DNA of 64,000 nucleotides from Streptomyces sp. TLI_105. GTDB lineage: Bacteria > Actinomycetota > Actinomycetes > Streptomycetales > Streptomycetaceae. Location: the NCBI RefSeq assembly GCF_900105415.1, contig NZ_FNSM01000001.1, forward strand, positions 6,163,501 through 6,227,500. The letters are read 5' to 3'. The translations under genes were made by a program, and so were the position numbers. The notes beneath the pieces were generated by a model. The model saw only the letters and a list, made by a program, of their open reading frames with translations. It did no database searches and had not been told where the DNA came from. Below, one piece after another: positions 17,670 through 26,446 of the stretch (within the stretch, counting starts at the first letter, position 1; each line of letters begins with the position of its first letter).

Positions 17670-17692
17670 TTGTCAGACCCCGCTTGTAAGGT
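17670..17692 (+). promoter_or_regulatory. RecA-NDp/PafBC-like promoter of the SNF2-SWIM operon
   Basis: TTGTCAGAC (17670-17678), 8 nt, then TAAGGT (17687-17692). It matches TTGTCRGNN-N8-TANNNT exactly; only the weakly conserved TG is AC. A start near 17699 leaves a leader of about 36 nt with GGGAGGGGAG before the GTG. Confidence 0.7.
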
Positions 17693-17734
17693 CGGAAGGC
17701 CAATGGGGAAGCGACACACAACGGGAGGGGAGCC

Positions 17735-20599
17735 GTGGCACACACCTGGATGACCAGCGCCGCCGTCTTCCTGCCCGCCGCCCTTCCCCGTGACGGCCGG
17801 GTCGCCTTCTGGGCCCCCGACGGCGGCTCACCGCCGGACCCGGCGGTGAGCGGGGCGGAGCGGGTCGAGCTGACCGTGGCCCGGCGGCACGGCAGCGGCG
17901 CCCGTGCCCGCTCCGTGCCCGCCGTGGCCCTGCCCGTCGAGGTCGCGCTGCCGCATCTCGTCGCGGCCCGCCACCACCCGGCCGCGCACCCCGCCACCGC
18001 CGGCTGGGGCGCCGCCACCCTGCACGCCCTGCACCTGGCCGCGCGCGGGCGGCTGCTGCCCGGACTGACCGCCGACGACCTGGACGCCTGGCGCGCCGGA
18101 CCGCTGGACGCCGAGGACATCGCCCACCTGCGGGCCGTCGCCGCCGCCCTGCCGTACGAGGGGTACGCCGTGCCGGTGCCGGGGCGCGGTCCGCTGCGGC
18201 TGCCCGAGCCCGAGGCCCTCGTGCGCGCCTTCCTCGACGCGGTCGCCGACATCCTGCCCCGCACCCCGGCCGCCGCCCACGCGGTCGGCGCGCCGTTCGC
18301 GGCGCGCGCCCCGCAGCACCTGCCCCGCGCGCGTGCCTGGGCCGCCGAGGCGGCGGCCGGGATGGACGCCGGGGTGCGGGTCTCGCTCCGCCTCGACCTG
18401 TCGCCGTACGAACTCTTCGACGCGACGGACACCACGGACACCGCCGGCCCGGACGGCGAAGGGGACGGCGGGGAGCGCCACGCCGCCGCCGCGCTCCTCC
18501 AGATCCACAGCCTCGCCGACCCCACCCTCGTCATCGACGCCGCGGACCTGTGGGCGGGGGACGGCGAGCACTTCGGGCCCCGCGCCCGGATCGACGCCGT
18601 CCTCGCCCTGCGCCGGGCCGCCCGCGTCTGGCCCCCGCTCTCCCGCCTCCTGGAGCGGGACGTGCCCGACGTCCTCGCCGTCACCGAGGACGAGCTGTAC
18701 GAACTGCTCGGCCCGGCCGCCGCCCGCCTCGCCGACGCGGGGGTCGCACTCCACTGGCCGCGGGAACTCGCCCGCTCCCTCAGCGCCTCCGCCGTCGTCC
18801 GTCCCGCGCACGCCGCGCCCGGCTCCGCCACCGACGGCACCTCCTTCTTCGACAGCGAGGAGCTCCTGCGGTTCAACTGGCAGCTGGCGCTCGACGGCGA
18901 CCCGCTCACCGAGCGCGAGATGGACCTCCTGGCCGAGGCCCACCGGCCCGTCGTGCGCCTCCGCGACCAGTGGGTCGTCGTCGACCCCGCCCTCGTCCGC
19001 AAGGCCCGCAAGCGGGAACTCGGCCTGCTCGAACCGGTCGACGCCCTCGCCGCCGCGCTCACCGGCACCGCCGAGGTCGACGGCGAGTCCGTCCCCGCCG
19101 TCCCCGTCGGAGCCCTCGCCGCGCTCCGCGACCGGCTCCTGGCCGGCCCCGAGGACGTGCAGGCACCCCCCGGCCTCACCGCCACCCTGCGCGACTACCA
19201 GCTCCGCGGCCTCGCCTGGCTGGACCTGATGACCTCCCTCGGCCTCGGCGGCTGCCTCGCCGACGACATGGGACTCGGCAAGACCGTCACCCTCATCGCC
19301 CTCCACCTGCGCCGCGCCCGCCGCGCCCCCACCCTCGTCGTCTGCCCGGCCTCCCTCCTCGGCAACTGGCAGCGGGAGGTGCGGAAGTTCGCCCCCGATG
19401 TGCCCGTCCGGCGCTTCCACGGCACGGACCGGGACCTCGACGGCACCGAGGGCGGTTTCGTCCTCACCACCTACGGCACCCTGCGCACCAGCGCCGCCCG
19501 GCTCGCCGAGCGGGAGTGGGGGATGGTCGTCGCCGACGAGGCGCAGCACGTCAAGAACCCCTTCTCCGCGACCGCCAAGGCGCTGCGCGAGATCCCCGCC
19601 CCCGCCAGGGTCGCCCTCACCGGCACCCCAGTGGAGAACAACCTCTCCGAACTCTGGGCGCTCCTCGACTGGACCACCCCCGGTCTCCTCGGACCGCTCA
19701 AGACCTTCCGCTCCCGCCACGCCCGGGCCGTGGAGAACCACGAGGAGATCGAGCACGAGGAGGCCGTCGAGCGGCTCGCCCGGCTCGTGCGCCCCTTCCT
19801 GCTGCGCCGCCGCAAGTCCGACCCCGGGATCGTCCCCGAACTCCCGCCGAAGACGGAGTCCGACCATCCCGTCGCCCTCACCCGCGAACAGGCCTCGCTG
19901 TACGAGGCGGTCGTCCGCGAGACCATGGCCCGCATCGAGGGCGCCGAGGGCATGGCCCGCCGGGGCCTCGTCATGAGCCTGCTGACCTCCCTCAAGCAGA
20001 TCTGCAACCACCCCGCGCAGTACCTCAAGGAACAGGCCCCGCGCGGCAGCGGCACCGCGCGGCTCGCCGGCCGGTCCGGGAAGCTCGCCCTGCTCGACGA
20101 GCTCCTCGACACGATCCTCGCGGAGGACGGGTCCGTACTCGTCTTCACCCAGTACGTGTCGATGGCGCGGCTCCTCGCCGACCACCTGGCCGCGCGGGGC
20201 GTCCCCGCCCAACTCCTGCACGGCGGCACGCCGGTGGCCGAGCGGGAGCGGATGGTCGACCGCTTCCAGGCCGGCGAGGTCCCCGTCTTCCTGCTCTCCC
20301 TGAAGGCCGCGGGCACCGGCCTCAACCTCACCCGGGCCGGCCACGTCGTCCACTACGACCGCTGGTGGAACCCGGCCGTCGAGGAGCAGGCCACCGACCG
20401 GGCCTACCGCATCGGGCAGACCCAGCCGGTGCAGGTCCACCGGCTCGTCGCCGAGGGCACCGTCGAGGACCGCATCGCCGAGATGCTCCGCGCCAAACGG
20501 GCCCTGGCCGACGCCGTCCTCGGCTCCGGCGAGGCCGCCCTCACCGAACTCACCGACCGGGAGCTCGCCGACCTGGTGTCCCTGAGGAGGCCCTCGTGA
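17735..20599 (+). CDS. SNF2-family helicase-like ATPase
   Basis: A 954-residue Swi2/Snf2 ATPase. The first 450 residues are an Ala/Leu/Asp-rich bacterial SNF2-associated region. The ATPase core has Walker A DDMGLGKTVTL, a DEAQ box (VVADEAQHVKN), SAT-equivalent ALTGTPVENNLSELW, ICNHPAQ, SLKAAGTGLNLT and motif VI DRAYRIGQTQPVQVHR. Such proteins translocate on double-stranded DNA and remodel protein-DNA complexes. The GTG at 17735 follows GGGAGGGGAG. The stop overlaps the SWIM gene start by 4 bp (GTGA), so the two are translationally coupled. The upstream motif suggests DNA-damage control. Confidence 0.93.
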   Translation: MAHTWMTSAAVFLPAALPRDGRVAFWAPDGGSPPDPAVSGAERVELTVARRHGSGARARSVPAVALPVEVALPHLVAARHHPAAHPATAGWGAATLHALHLAARGRLLPGLTADDLDAWRAGPLDAEDIAHLRAVAAALPYEGYAVPVPGRGPLRLPEPEALVRAFLDAVADILPRTPAAAHAVGAPFAARAPQHLPRARAWAAEAAAGMDAGVRVSLRLDLSPYELFDATDTTDTAGPDGEGDGGERHAAAALLQIHSLADPTLVIDAADLWAGDGEHFGPRARIDAVLALRRAARVWPPLSRLLERDVPDVLAVTEDELYELLGPAAARLADAGVALHWPRELARSLSASAVVRPAHAAPGSATDGTSFFDSEELLRFNWQLALDGDPLTEREMDLLAEAHRPVVRLRDQWVVVDPALVRKARKRELGLLEPVDALAAALTGTAEVDGESVPAVPVGALAALRDRLLAGPEDVQAPPGLTATLRDYQLRGLAWLDLMTSLGLGGCLADDMGLGKTVTLIALHLRRARRAPTLVVCPASLLGNWQREVRKFAPDVPVRRFHGTDRDLDGTEGGFVLTTYGTLRTSAARLAEREWGMVVADEAQHVKNPFSATAKALREIPAPARVALTGTPVENNLSELWALLDWTTPGLLGPLKTFRSRHARAVENHEEIEHEEAVERLARLVRPFLLRRRKSDPGIVPELPPKTESDHPVALTREQASLYEAVVRETMARIEGAEGMARRGLVMSLLTSLKQICNHPAQYLKEQAPRGSGTARLAGRSGKLALLDELLDTILAEDGSVLVFTQYVSMARLLADHLAARGVPAQLLHGGTPVAERERMVDRFQAGEVPVFLLSLKAAGTGLNLTRAGHVVHYDRWWNPAVEEQATDRAYRIGQTQPVQVHRLVAEGTVEDRIAEMLRAKRALADAVLGSGEAALTELTDRELADLVSLRRPS

Positions 20600-21876
20600 A
20601 CCACGCAAGGGGCGCGCGGGGCGCCCGGGGCGCCGCCCTCCGGCACGACGACCGCCGCCGCAGCTTCCCGCAGGTCGCGCCGCGCTCGGCCCCCGACGGC
20701 CGGTTCGCCGCCACCTGGTGGGGAAACGCCTGGGTGGCCGCCCTGGAGGACGCCGCCCTCGACGCGGCCCGTCTCGCGCGGGGCAAGGCGTACGCGGGGC
20801 GCGGCCACGTCGACGCGATCACGGTCACCCCCGGCCGGGTCGTCGCCTACGTCCACGGCAGCCGGCCCCGCCCGTACCGAACCGAGATCAGGATGCGGAC
20901 CCTCGGCGACGACGGCTGGGAGCGGTTCCTCGACGAGGCCGCCGCCCGCCCCGACCACATCGCCGCCCTGCTCGACAAGGACGTGCCGCACGCCCTGGAG
21001 GCGGTCGCCGGACTGCTGCCCGCGCCGGGCGACCTCGTCCCCGACTGCTCCTGCCCGGACGACGGTTACCCCTGCAAGCACGCCGCCGCCCTCTGCTACC
21101 AGGCCGCCCGTCTCCTCGACGAGGACCCGTTCGTCCTCTTCCTGATGCGCGGCCGCGGGGAGCAGGAGCTCCTCGCCGAGCTCACCCGGCGCAACGCCGC
21201 CCGGGGCGCCGCCGAGACGGGCGCCGCCGCCCCGCCGATGCCCACGGTCCCCGCCCGTGTCGCGCTCGCCGCGGCCACCGGGGCAGGGCTCCCGCCGCTG
21301 CCGCCCGAGCTGCCGGTCCCGGACCGGCCCGGCCGCCCGGCGGTCTTCCCGCCGGACCCGGACGCCCCCGATCCGCTCGCCCTCGACCTCCTCGCCACCG
21401 AGGCCGCCGCCCGCGCCCACGCCTTCCTCGCCACCGGCCACGACCCGGTCGCCGCGCTCACTCCCTGGCAGGACGCGGTCCGGCTGGCCGCCGCGCACCC
21501 CGGCTCCGGCCTCACCGCCTCGTCGCGCGCGCTCTACCGCGACCTGGCGGGCGCCCTCGACCGGACCCCCACGGAGCTCGCCCGCGCCGTCGCCGCCTGG
21601 CGCCAGGGCGGCGCGGCGGGCCTCGCCGTCCTCGAAGAGCCCTGGGATCCGCCGGCCGGTCCGTTCGACCGGGCCAGACCCGCGCTGCTCGCCGCCGACT
21701 TCCCCGCCTTCCGCCCCTGGCGCAACAGGCTCTCCGGGGAGTCCCTCCAGCTCCGGCTCGGCCGCGACGGCCTCTGGTACGGGTACGAGTCGGACGCCGG
21801 CCGCGAGGACTGGTGGCCGCGCGGCGCCCCCGACCCGGACCCGGTGGGTGCCCTCACCGATCTCCTGGGGCGCTGA
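20596..21876 (+). CDS. SWIM zinc-finger protein
   Basis: A 426-residue protein with a SWIM zinc finger (CSCPDDGYPCKH, about residues 151-162) in the middle of an alpha/beta region rich in Trp and aromatic residues (TWWGNAWVAALED near the start, LWYGYESDAGREDWW at the end). SWIM fingers bind DNA or protein; bacterial SNF2-linked SWIM proteins are thought to act together with the helicase. It starts inside the helicase stop codon (GTGA overlap), strongly implying a complex. The linker at about 200-260 is Pro/Ala-rich. Confidence 0.9.
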   Translation: MNHARGARGARGAALRHDDRRRSFPQVAPRSAPDGRFAATWWGNAWVAALEDAALDAARLARGKAYAGRGHVDAITVTPGRVVAYVHGSRPRPYRTEIRMRTLGDDGWERFLDEAAARPDHIAALLDKDVPHALEAVAGLLPAPGDLVPDCSCPDDGYPCKHAAALCYQAARLLDEDPFVLFLMRGRGEQELLAELTRRNAARGAAETGAAAPPMPTVPARVALAAATGAGLPPLPPELPVPDRPGRPAVFPPDPDAPDPLALDLLATEAAARAHAFLATGHDPVAALTPWQDAVRLAAAHPGSGLTASSRALYRDLAGALDRTPTELARAVAAWRQGGAAGLAVLEEPWDPPAGPFDRARPALLAADFPAFRPWRNRLSGESLQLRLGRDGLWYGYESDAGREDWWPRGAPDPDPVGALTDLLGR

Positions 21877-21884
21877 GGGGTGTC

Positions 21885-21945
21885 GACGGGCGTGGACGGA
21901 TGTCGAAAAGCGTCGGCAGGTGTCGACGGGTGTTGACCCGACACT
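21885..21945. repeat. Degenerate tandem repeats upstream of the chaplin gene
   Basis: GGTGTCGACGGG occurs twice about 40 bp apart with related GTCGAAAAGCGTCGGC between. Further downstream, CACTC-GATG-GAGTG forms a short hairpin. The function is unclear. Confidence 0.45.
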
Positions 21946-22010
21946 CGAACGGATTCCCACTCGATGGAGTGAAACCCGTCAACGGCCGGATCCGGCACGC
22001 ACGTTTGTCG

Positions 22011-22016
22011 CGTTGA
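22011..22016 (+). promoter_or_regulatory. Possible BldN-type -10 of the chaplin gene
   Basis: CGTTGA lies about 50 nt upstream of the ATG and equals the -10 reported for sigma BldN, which controls chaplin genes. No CGTAAC -35 is seen 16 nt upstream, so support is weak. Confidence 0.25.
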
Positions 22017-22064
22017 TTCCGGTACGGGCACTTGCCCGTGCACACCTCCGGAAGGCAGGAAGCC

Positions 22065-22853
22065 ATGAGGCAGATTCGCCGAAGTGGTCTGGCCACACTG
22101 TTGGTCACGGGCGGAGCGCTCGCCCTCTCGGCGGGCGCCGCGCACGCCGACGCCGGCGCCGAGGGCGCCGCGGTCGGTTCGCCGGGAGTCGGTTCCGGCA
22201 ACACGATCCAGCTGCCGGTGCACGTGCCGGTCAACGCCTGCGGCAACACGGTCAACGTCGTCGGACTGCTCAACCCGGCCGCGGGCAACAGCTGTGCCAA
22301 CCGCTCCGCCGAGCGCGAGACCGGGGGCTACGGGGACGAGAAGGGCGGCGGCTCCCACAAGGACATGCCCGCCACCCCGCGCGGCGGCGAGCAGGCCGGC
22401 GGCTCCCAGACCGGCTCCCACGGCGCCGGCTCCTCCAACGGCGGCGGGTCCACCGCCGAGACCCACGCCCAGGGATCCCCCGGCGTGCTCTCCGGGAACG
22501 GCATCCAGCTGCCCATCGACCTGCCCGTGAACGTCAGCGGCAACTCGGTCAACGTGGTCGGCATCGCCAACCCGGCCATCGGCAACACCGCGGTGAACGG
22601 CCCGGCCAAGCCCCAGCAGCCGATCGAGACGCCGACGCCGCGCCCGCAGACCCCCGTGCGGAACGTGCCGGGGCCGCGGGCCGAGACCGTGACCCCCGCC
22701 CCGGTCCCCGCGCCGCAGGGCGGGACGAGCACGGCCTCGCTGGCCGCCACGGGTTCGGACGCCATGGGCTACGCCGGTTCCGTGAGCGCCGCGCTGCTCC
22801 TCGGCGGCGCCCTGCTGTACCGCCGTGGACGCCGCGCCGGCGACCAGGCCTGA
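22065..22853 (+). CDS. Long, cell-wall-anchored chaplin
   Basis: A 262-residue surface protein that helps coat aerial hyphae with a hydrophobic amyloid layer. It has a signal peptide (about residues 1-29), chaplin domain 1 (about 37-78, with two cysteines in VNACGNTVNVVG and GNSCANR), a Gly/Ser/His-rich spacer, chaplin domain 2 (about 137-178, no cysteine), a Pro/Thr-rich wall-spanning region, and a sortase signal LAATG at about 226 followed by a transmembrane helix and RRGRRAG. LAxTG is the sortase E recognition motif. This is the ChpA/B/C class architecture. ATG at 22065. Confidence 0.93.
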   Translation: MRQIRRSGLATLLVTGGALALSAGAAHADAGAEGAAVGSPGVGSGNTIQLPVHVPVNACGNTVNVVGLLNPAAGNSCANRSAERETGGYGDEKGGGSHKDMPATPRGGEQAGGSQTGSHGAGSSNGGGSTAETHAQGSPGVLSGNGIQLPIDLPVNVSGNSVNVVGIANPAIGNTAVNGPAKPQQPIETPTPRPQTPVRNVPGPRAETVTPAPVPAPQGGTSTASLAATGSDAMGYAGSVSAALLLGGALLYRRGRRAGDQA

Positions 22854-22900
22854 GGATCGGTCCCCCGCGGCCCGGTCGACGCGGGCTGACGCCCGAGCCG

Positions 22901-23590
22901 TCAGCCGCGTTCCCGGCCGCTCGTGGTCCCGCCGCCCTGGCGCCAGGTCCGGAGCACCGCCTCGATGGCGGGCGCGACCCTCGTCCGGGCCTGGTGCCGG
23001 GGAACCCCCTGCATCAGCAGGGAGTCGTACGGCGTGTCGACATGTCGTACGGAGGCTCGTACCGCGGCGGTGACCGCGCCGCGGTCGAGCGAGCGGCCCG
23101 CGGCCGTGCGCCCCACGCGTCCGCTGCCCTTCGCCGAGGCGTGGACGGCGATCTCCGTGGCCCGGTCCGCCGGGCAGGACGGGAAGAGCCGCAGGATCTC
23201 CGCCAGGAGCGCCGCGGTGATCTCGGCGTCTGCGGCCGCGCGCCGCACCGCGTCCCGGGCCCGCCGCGCGGCCCGCGCCTCGGCGTCCGCCAGGCAGGCC
23301 CGTTCCGCCTCGGCGAGTGCGGCCTCCTCGACGAGCAGGCCCTGACGCTCGTACCGCGTGCGGCGCCGGTTGTGCCGTACGACCACGGCCCAGAGCGTGC
23401 TGCCCTCCCGGGCGCGACGGGTGAGCGCCGTGTCGCCCCGGCGCAGGAAGACCAGATGGCCGAGGTCGGCGCAGTCCAGACAGACCGGCGCGTTGTACTC
23501 GACGATCATCCGGTCCAGCGGCCCCCGGTGGCATTCCGAGCAGCGGCGGCGCCGGAGCGGCTCGACGACGACGGGAGCGACGAGGTCCAC
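22901..23590 (-). CDS. DUF2293 domain-containing protein
   Basis: A 229-residue basic protein. The N-terminal part has a possible metal site, CSECHRGPLDR with CLDCADLG, followed by an Arg/Ala-rich helix. The C-terminal 90 residues (EILRLFPSCPADRATEIAVHAS onward, by position about 130-225) match DUF2293, of unknown function. The GTG at 23590 is selected as the first good start before the conserved Cys region. Its coding start lies 13 nt past the end of the next minus-strand gene, suggesting a two-gene unit. Confidence 0.75.
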   Translation of the reverse strand: MDLVAPVVVEPLRRRRCSECHRGPLDRMIVEYNAPVCLDCADLGHLVFLRRGDTALTRRAREGSTLWAVVVRHNRRRTRYERQGLLVEEAALAEAERACLADAEARAARRARDAVRRAAADAEITAALLAEILRLFPSCPADRATEIAVHASAKGSGRVGRTAAGRSLDRGAVTAAVRASVRHVDTPYDSLLMQGVPRHQARTRVAPAIEAVLRTWRQGGGTTSGRERG

Positions 23591-23603
23591 GGCCGGTCCC
23601 CGC

Positions 23604-24062
23604 TCAGCGGACGCCGGGCGCGGCGGCGGCGATGAACAGGGCGAGTGCCTCCTTGGCCTGCTCGGAGCGGCGGGCGCGGTCCGCCTCGTCGACCGCCTCG
23701 TGCATGCAGTGGGACTCCACGAAGGCCGCCTCGGCGAGTCGCCGGGTCTCCGGGTCGTCACAGACCAACTGGACGCGGAAGAGGGCCTGTCGGGCGGCGG
23801 TCCGCTGTCGGTAGGAGGCGTGACGGGACTCCTCCGCCTCCTCCGAGCCGGGATGCGCCAGGGCCCGGAACCAGCGGTCGTTCTGGCTGTGGCGGTAGTC
23901 GACGACCGCGCCCGCGAAGGCGCTGTAGGTCTCGATCCGCTCCTGCCGGAGCTGCTCGGTGCGGGCGAGCGCGGCCGTGCGCTCGGTGGCCCGCGCCTGG
24001 AACCAGTGCGTGAAGACCACGCCCAGCAGGGTTCCCGCCACGGCTATCAGCGCCGCATCCAT
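23604..24062 (-). CDS. Membrane-anchored coiled-coil protein (KilB-like topology)
   Basis: A 152-residue protein with one N-terminal transmembrane helix (ALIAVAGTLLGVVFTHWF) followed by a charged helical region (ERTAALARTEQLRQERIETY). The arrangement recalls the KilB-like small proteins of streptomycete plasmids and chromosomes, but I cannot confirm homology. The ATG at 24062 follows GGGGAGGG. It is upstream of, and 13 nt from, the DUF2293 gene. Confidence 0.6.
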   Translation of the reverse strand: MDAALIAVAGTLLGVVFTHWFQARATERTAALARTEQLRQERIETYSAFAGAVVDYRHSQNDRWFRALAHPGSEEAEESRHASYRQRTAARQALFRVQLVCDDPETRRLAEAAFVESHCMHEAVDEADRARRSEQAKEALALFIAAAAPGVR

Positions 24063-24131
24063 GACCGGCCGCCCTCCCCGTACTCCTCGGCCTTCAGACC
24101 CGTAGATCATGACAGCACGAGGGGCCCGACG

Positions 24132-25343
24132 TCACTGCCGGTAGCCGCTCAGGAATCGGCCGATACGGCTGACGGCGGCGTCGAGGTCGTCGGCGTACGG
24201 CAGGGTCAGGATGCGGAAGTGGTCCGGACGCGGCCAGTTGAAGCCGGTGCCCTGCACGACCTGGATCTTCTCCCGCAGCAGCAGGTCGAGGACGAACCTC
24301 TCGTCGTCGTGGATCTTGTGCACGGCGGGGTCGAGTCGCGGGAAGGCGTACAGCGCGCCCTTCGGCTTCACGCAGGAGACGCCCGGGATCTCGTTGAGCT
24401 TCTCCCAGGCCCGGTCGCGCTGTTCGCGCAGCCGGCCGCCCGGGGCGCACAGCTCGTGGATCGACTGCCGGCCGCCGAGCGCGGCCTGGATGGCGTACTG
24501 GGCGGGGGCGTTGGGGCAGAGCCGCATGGAGGCCAGCATCGTGAGGCCCTCCAGGTAGTTCCTGGCGTGCTGCTTCGGGCCGGTGACGACCAGCCAGCCG
24601 GAGCGGAAGCCCGCGACCCGGTAGGTCTTGGAGAGGCCGCCGAAGGTGAGGACGACCAGGTCGGGGGCGAGGGAGGCGATCGGGTGGTGAACGGCCTCGT
24701 CGTAGACGATCTGGTCGTAGATCTCGTCGGCGAGGACCATGAGGTTGTGGCGGCGGGCGAGGTCGAGGATGCCGTCGAGGACCTCCTTCGGATAGACCGC
24801 GCCGGTGGGGTTGTTGGGGTTGATGACGACGACGGCCCGGGTCCGGTCGGTGATCTTCGACGCCATGTCGTCGAGGTCCGGGTACCAGTCGGCCGACTCG
24901 TCGCAGAGGTAGTGCACGGGCTTGCCGCCCGCGAGGGTCGTGACGGCCGTCCACAGGGGGTAGTCGGGGGCCGGGATCAGGACCTCGTCGCCGTCCTCCA
25001 GGAGGGCCTGGGTGGCCATCGAGATGAGTTCGGAGACGCCGTTGCCGAGGTAGACGTCGTCGACGTCGACCTCGGTCAGGCCCATCGACTGGTAGCGCTG
25101 GGCGACGGCGCGGCGGGCGGACAGGATGCCGCGGGAGTCGGTGTAGCCATGGGCCTTGGGGAGCATCCGGATCATGTCCTGGACGATCTCCTCGGGCGCC
25201 TCGAAGCCGAAGAGCGCGGGGTTGCCGGTGTTGAGGCGCAGGACGCTGTGGCCCGCCTCCTCCAGGGCGTTGGCCTGCTCGATGACCGGGCCGCGGATCT
25301 CGTAGCAGACCTCGCTCAGCTTGCTCGACTGCCGAAACTCCAT
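24132..25343 (-). CDS. PLP-dependent class I/II aminotransferase (AlaA-like)
   Basis: A 403-residue fold-type I aminotransferase. Recognisable elements are LNTGNPALFGF, YTDSRGILSARRAVA, NPNNPTGAVYPKEVL, ADEIYDQIVYD, and the PLP lysine in GGLSKTYRVAG (about K239), with RILTLPY near the end. It resembles the alanine aminotransferase AlaA/YfbQ group, which makes alanine from pyruvate and glutamate. The ATG at 25343 follows GGGGAGG. It is divergent from an HxlR-type regulator over a 66-nt spacer full of CTTGG/CCAAG half-sites, so it is the likely target of that regulator. Confidence 0.9.
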   Translation of the reverse strand: MEFRQSSKLSEVCYEIRGPVIEQANALEEAGHSVLRLNTGNPALFGFEAPEEIVQDMIRMLPKAHGYTDSRGILSARRAVAQRYQSMGLTEVDVDDVYLGNGVSELISMATQALLEDGDEVLIPAPDYPLWTAVTTLAGGKPVHYLCDESADWYPDLDDMASKITDRTRAVVVINPNNPTGAVYPKEVLDGILDLARRHNLMVLADEIYDQIVYDEAVHHPIASLAPDLVVLTFGGLSKTYRVAGFRSGWLVVTGPKQHARNYLEGLTMLASMRLCPNAPAQYAIQAALGGRQSIHELCAPGGRLREQRDRAWEKLNEIPGVSCVKPKGALYAFPRLDPAVHKIHDDERFVLDLLLREKIQVVQGTGFNWPRPDHFRILTLPYADDLDAAVSRIGRFLSGYRQ

Positions 25344-25363
25344 GCGCCGACCTCCCCAGAAGT

Positions 25364-25406
25364 GTTGGTGCTTGGTTTTACCAAGTTCGAGCTTGGAAAG
25401 TCCAAC
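25364..25406. promoter_or_regulatory. HxlR-type operator cluster between the aminotransferase and its divergent regulator
   Basis: Half-sites alternate as TTGG (25365-25368), CTTGG (25371-25375), CCAAG (25381-25385), CTTGG (25392-25396) and CCAAC (25402-25406). They form the dyads CTTGG-N5-CCAAG, CCAAG-N6-CTTGG and TTGGA-N3-TCCAA. The cluster covers both predicted promoters. Confidence 0.7.
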
Positions 25407-25409
25407 AAC

Positions 25410-26057
25410 ATGTCTAGACTGCGTCGCATGCCACGTCAGCCACGCCGCCGCAGCTACGACCAGCACTGCGCCGCCGCGCGCGCCCTCGACCTCGTCGGCG
25501 ACCGCTGGACCCTGCTCGTCGTCCGCGAACTCCTCGCCGGGCCGCGCCGCTACACCGACCTCCACGCCGACCTCCCCGGCGTCAGCACCGACATGCTCGC
25601 CGGCCGCCTCAAGGACATGGAGGGCGCCGAACTCGTCACCCGGCGCCGACTGCCCCCGCCCGCCTCGGCGTACGTGTACGAACTCACCCCGCGCGGACGT
25701 GACCTGCTGCCCGTCCTGCGCACCCTCGCCGCCTGGGGCGCGCCCGAACTCGGCGAGCCGCGCCCCACCGACGCCGTCCGCGCCCACTGGTACGCGATCC
25801 CGCTCCTCGGCGCGCTGGCGGAGCTCGGCGCGGGGATCGTCCAAGTGACCCTCGACGAGGGCGAGTTCCACGTACGGCGCGGGGCCGACGGCAGCGTGGC
25901 CTACGGGGACGGAGGGGTGGACGCCCCCGACGCCCGGCTGCGGACCGACACGGCGACCTGCAGGGCCCTCGCCGCGGGGGAGCTGACCCTGCACGAGGTG
26001 CTCGAGTCGGGCCGCGCCGTGCTGGAGCGGGCCGCGCCGGTGGTCGCGCAGGCCTGA
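25410..26057 (+). CDS. HxlR family transcriptional regulator
   Basis: A 215-residue winged-helix regulator. The HxlR domain (about residues 20-105) has the usual DLVGDRWTLLVVRELL, YTDLHADLPGVSTDMLAGRLK and YELTPRGRDL signatures. The C-terminal 110 residues resemble the SCP2-like ligand-binding domain found in some actinobacterial HxlR proteins. I start at the ATG at 25410, with GGAAAG 9 nt upstream; the ATG at 25428 is an alternative. It is divergent from the aminotransferase gene and probably controls itself and that gene through the operator cluster. Confidence 0.88.
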   Translation: MSRLRRMPRQPRRRSYDQHCAAARALDLVGDRWTLLVVRELLAGPRRYTDLHADLPGVSTDMLAGRLKDMEGAELVTRRRLPPPASAYVYELTPRGRDLLPVLRTLAAWGAPELGEPRPTDAVRAHWYAIPLLGALAELGAGIVQVTLDEGEFHVRRGADGSVAYGDGGVDAPDARLRTDTATCRALAAGELTLHEVLESGRAVLERAAPVVAQA

Positions 26058-26072
26058 GGCCGGTGCCGGGGA

Positions 26073-26420
26073 TCAGACCTGCGCGGCCAGCGCCTTCGCC
26101 AGGCGGTCGCGGGCCGCGGTCTGCGCCGCTATGCGCGCGTCGATCACGGCGAGGCGCTCGCGGGCGATCTCCAGGGCGCGGGCGGACGGCGGGGCCGCCG
26201 AGACGTCCCCGTCCAGACAGGTGCGGAACGCGGAGACGTCGTCCAGCGTGAACCCCGCGTCCAGCAGGTACCGGATGTTCGACACCCGCGTGACGGCGAT
26301 CTCCTCGTACACCCGGTATCCGTTGGCCGCGCGGACCGACGTGATCACCCCCGCCTCCTCGTAGTGCCGCAGCGCGCGGGCCGACACCCCGGTCCGCCGG
26401 GCCAGTTCACCGATGCGCAA
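26073..26420 (-). CDS. MerR family transcriptional regulator
   Basis: A 115-residue MerR-type activator or repressor. The N-terminal HTH is MRIGELARRTGVSARALRHYEE, given here by its first 22 residues, followed by the wing (NGYRVYEE), an NIRYLLDAGFTLDDV region and a dimerisation coiled coil. No cysteine metal site is visible, so an organic or redox ligand is more likely than a metal. I start at the TTG at 26420 because GAGGAGG lies 8 nt upstream; a GTG at 26450 overlapping the SDR stop (GTGA) is the alternative. It follows the SDR gene in one operon. Confidence 0.82.
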   Translation of the reverse strand: MRIGELARRTGVSARALRHYEEAGVITSVRAANGYRVYEEIAVTRVSNIRYLLDAGFTLDDVSAFRTCLDGDVSAAPPSARALEIARERLAVIDARIAAQTAARDRLAKALAAQV

Positions 26421-26446
26421 GGACGCCACCTCCTCACGCAGTCGTA

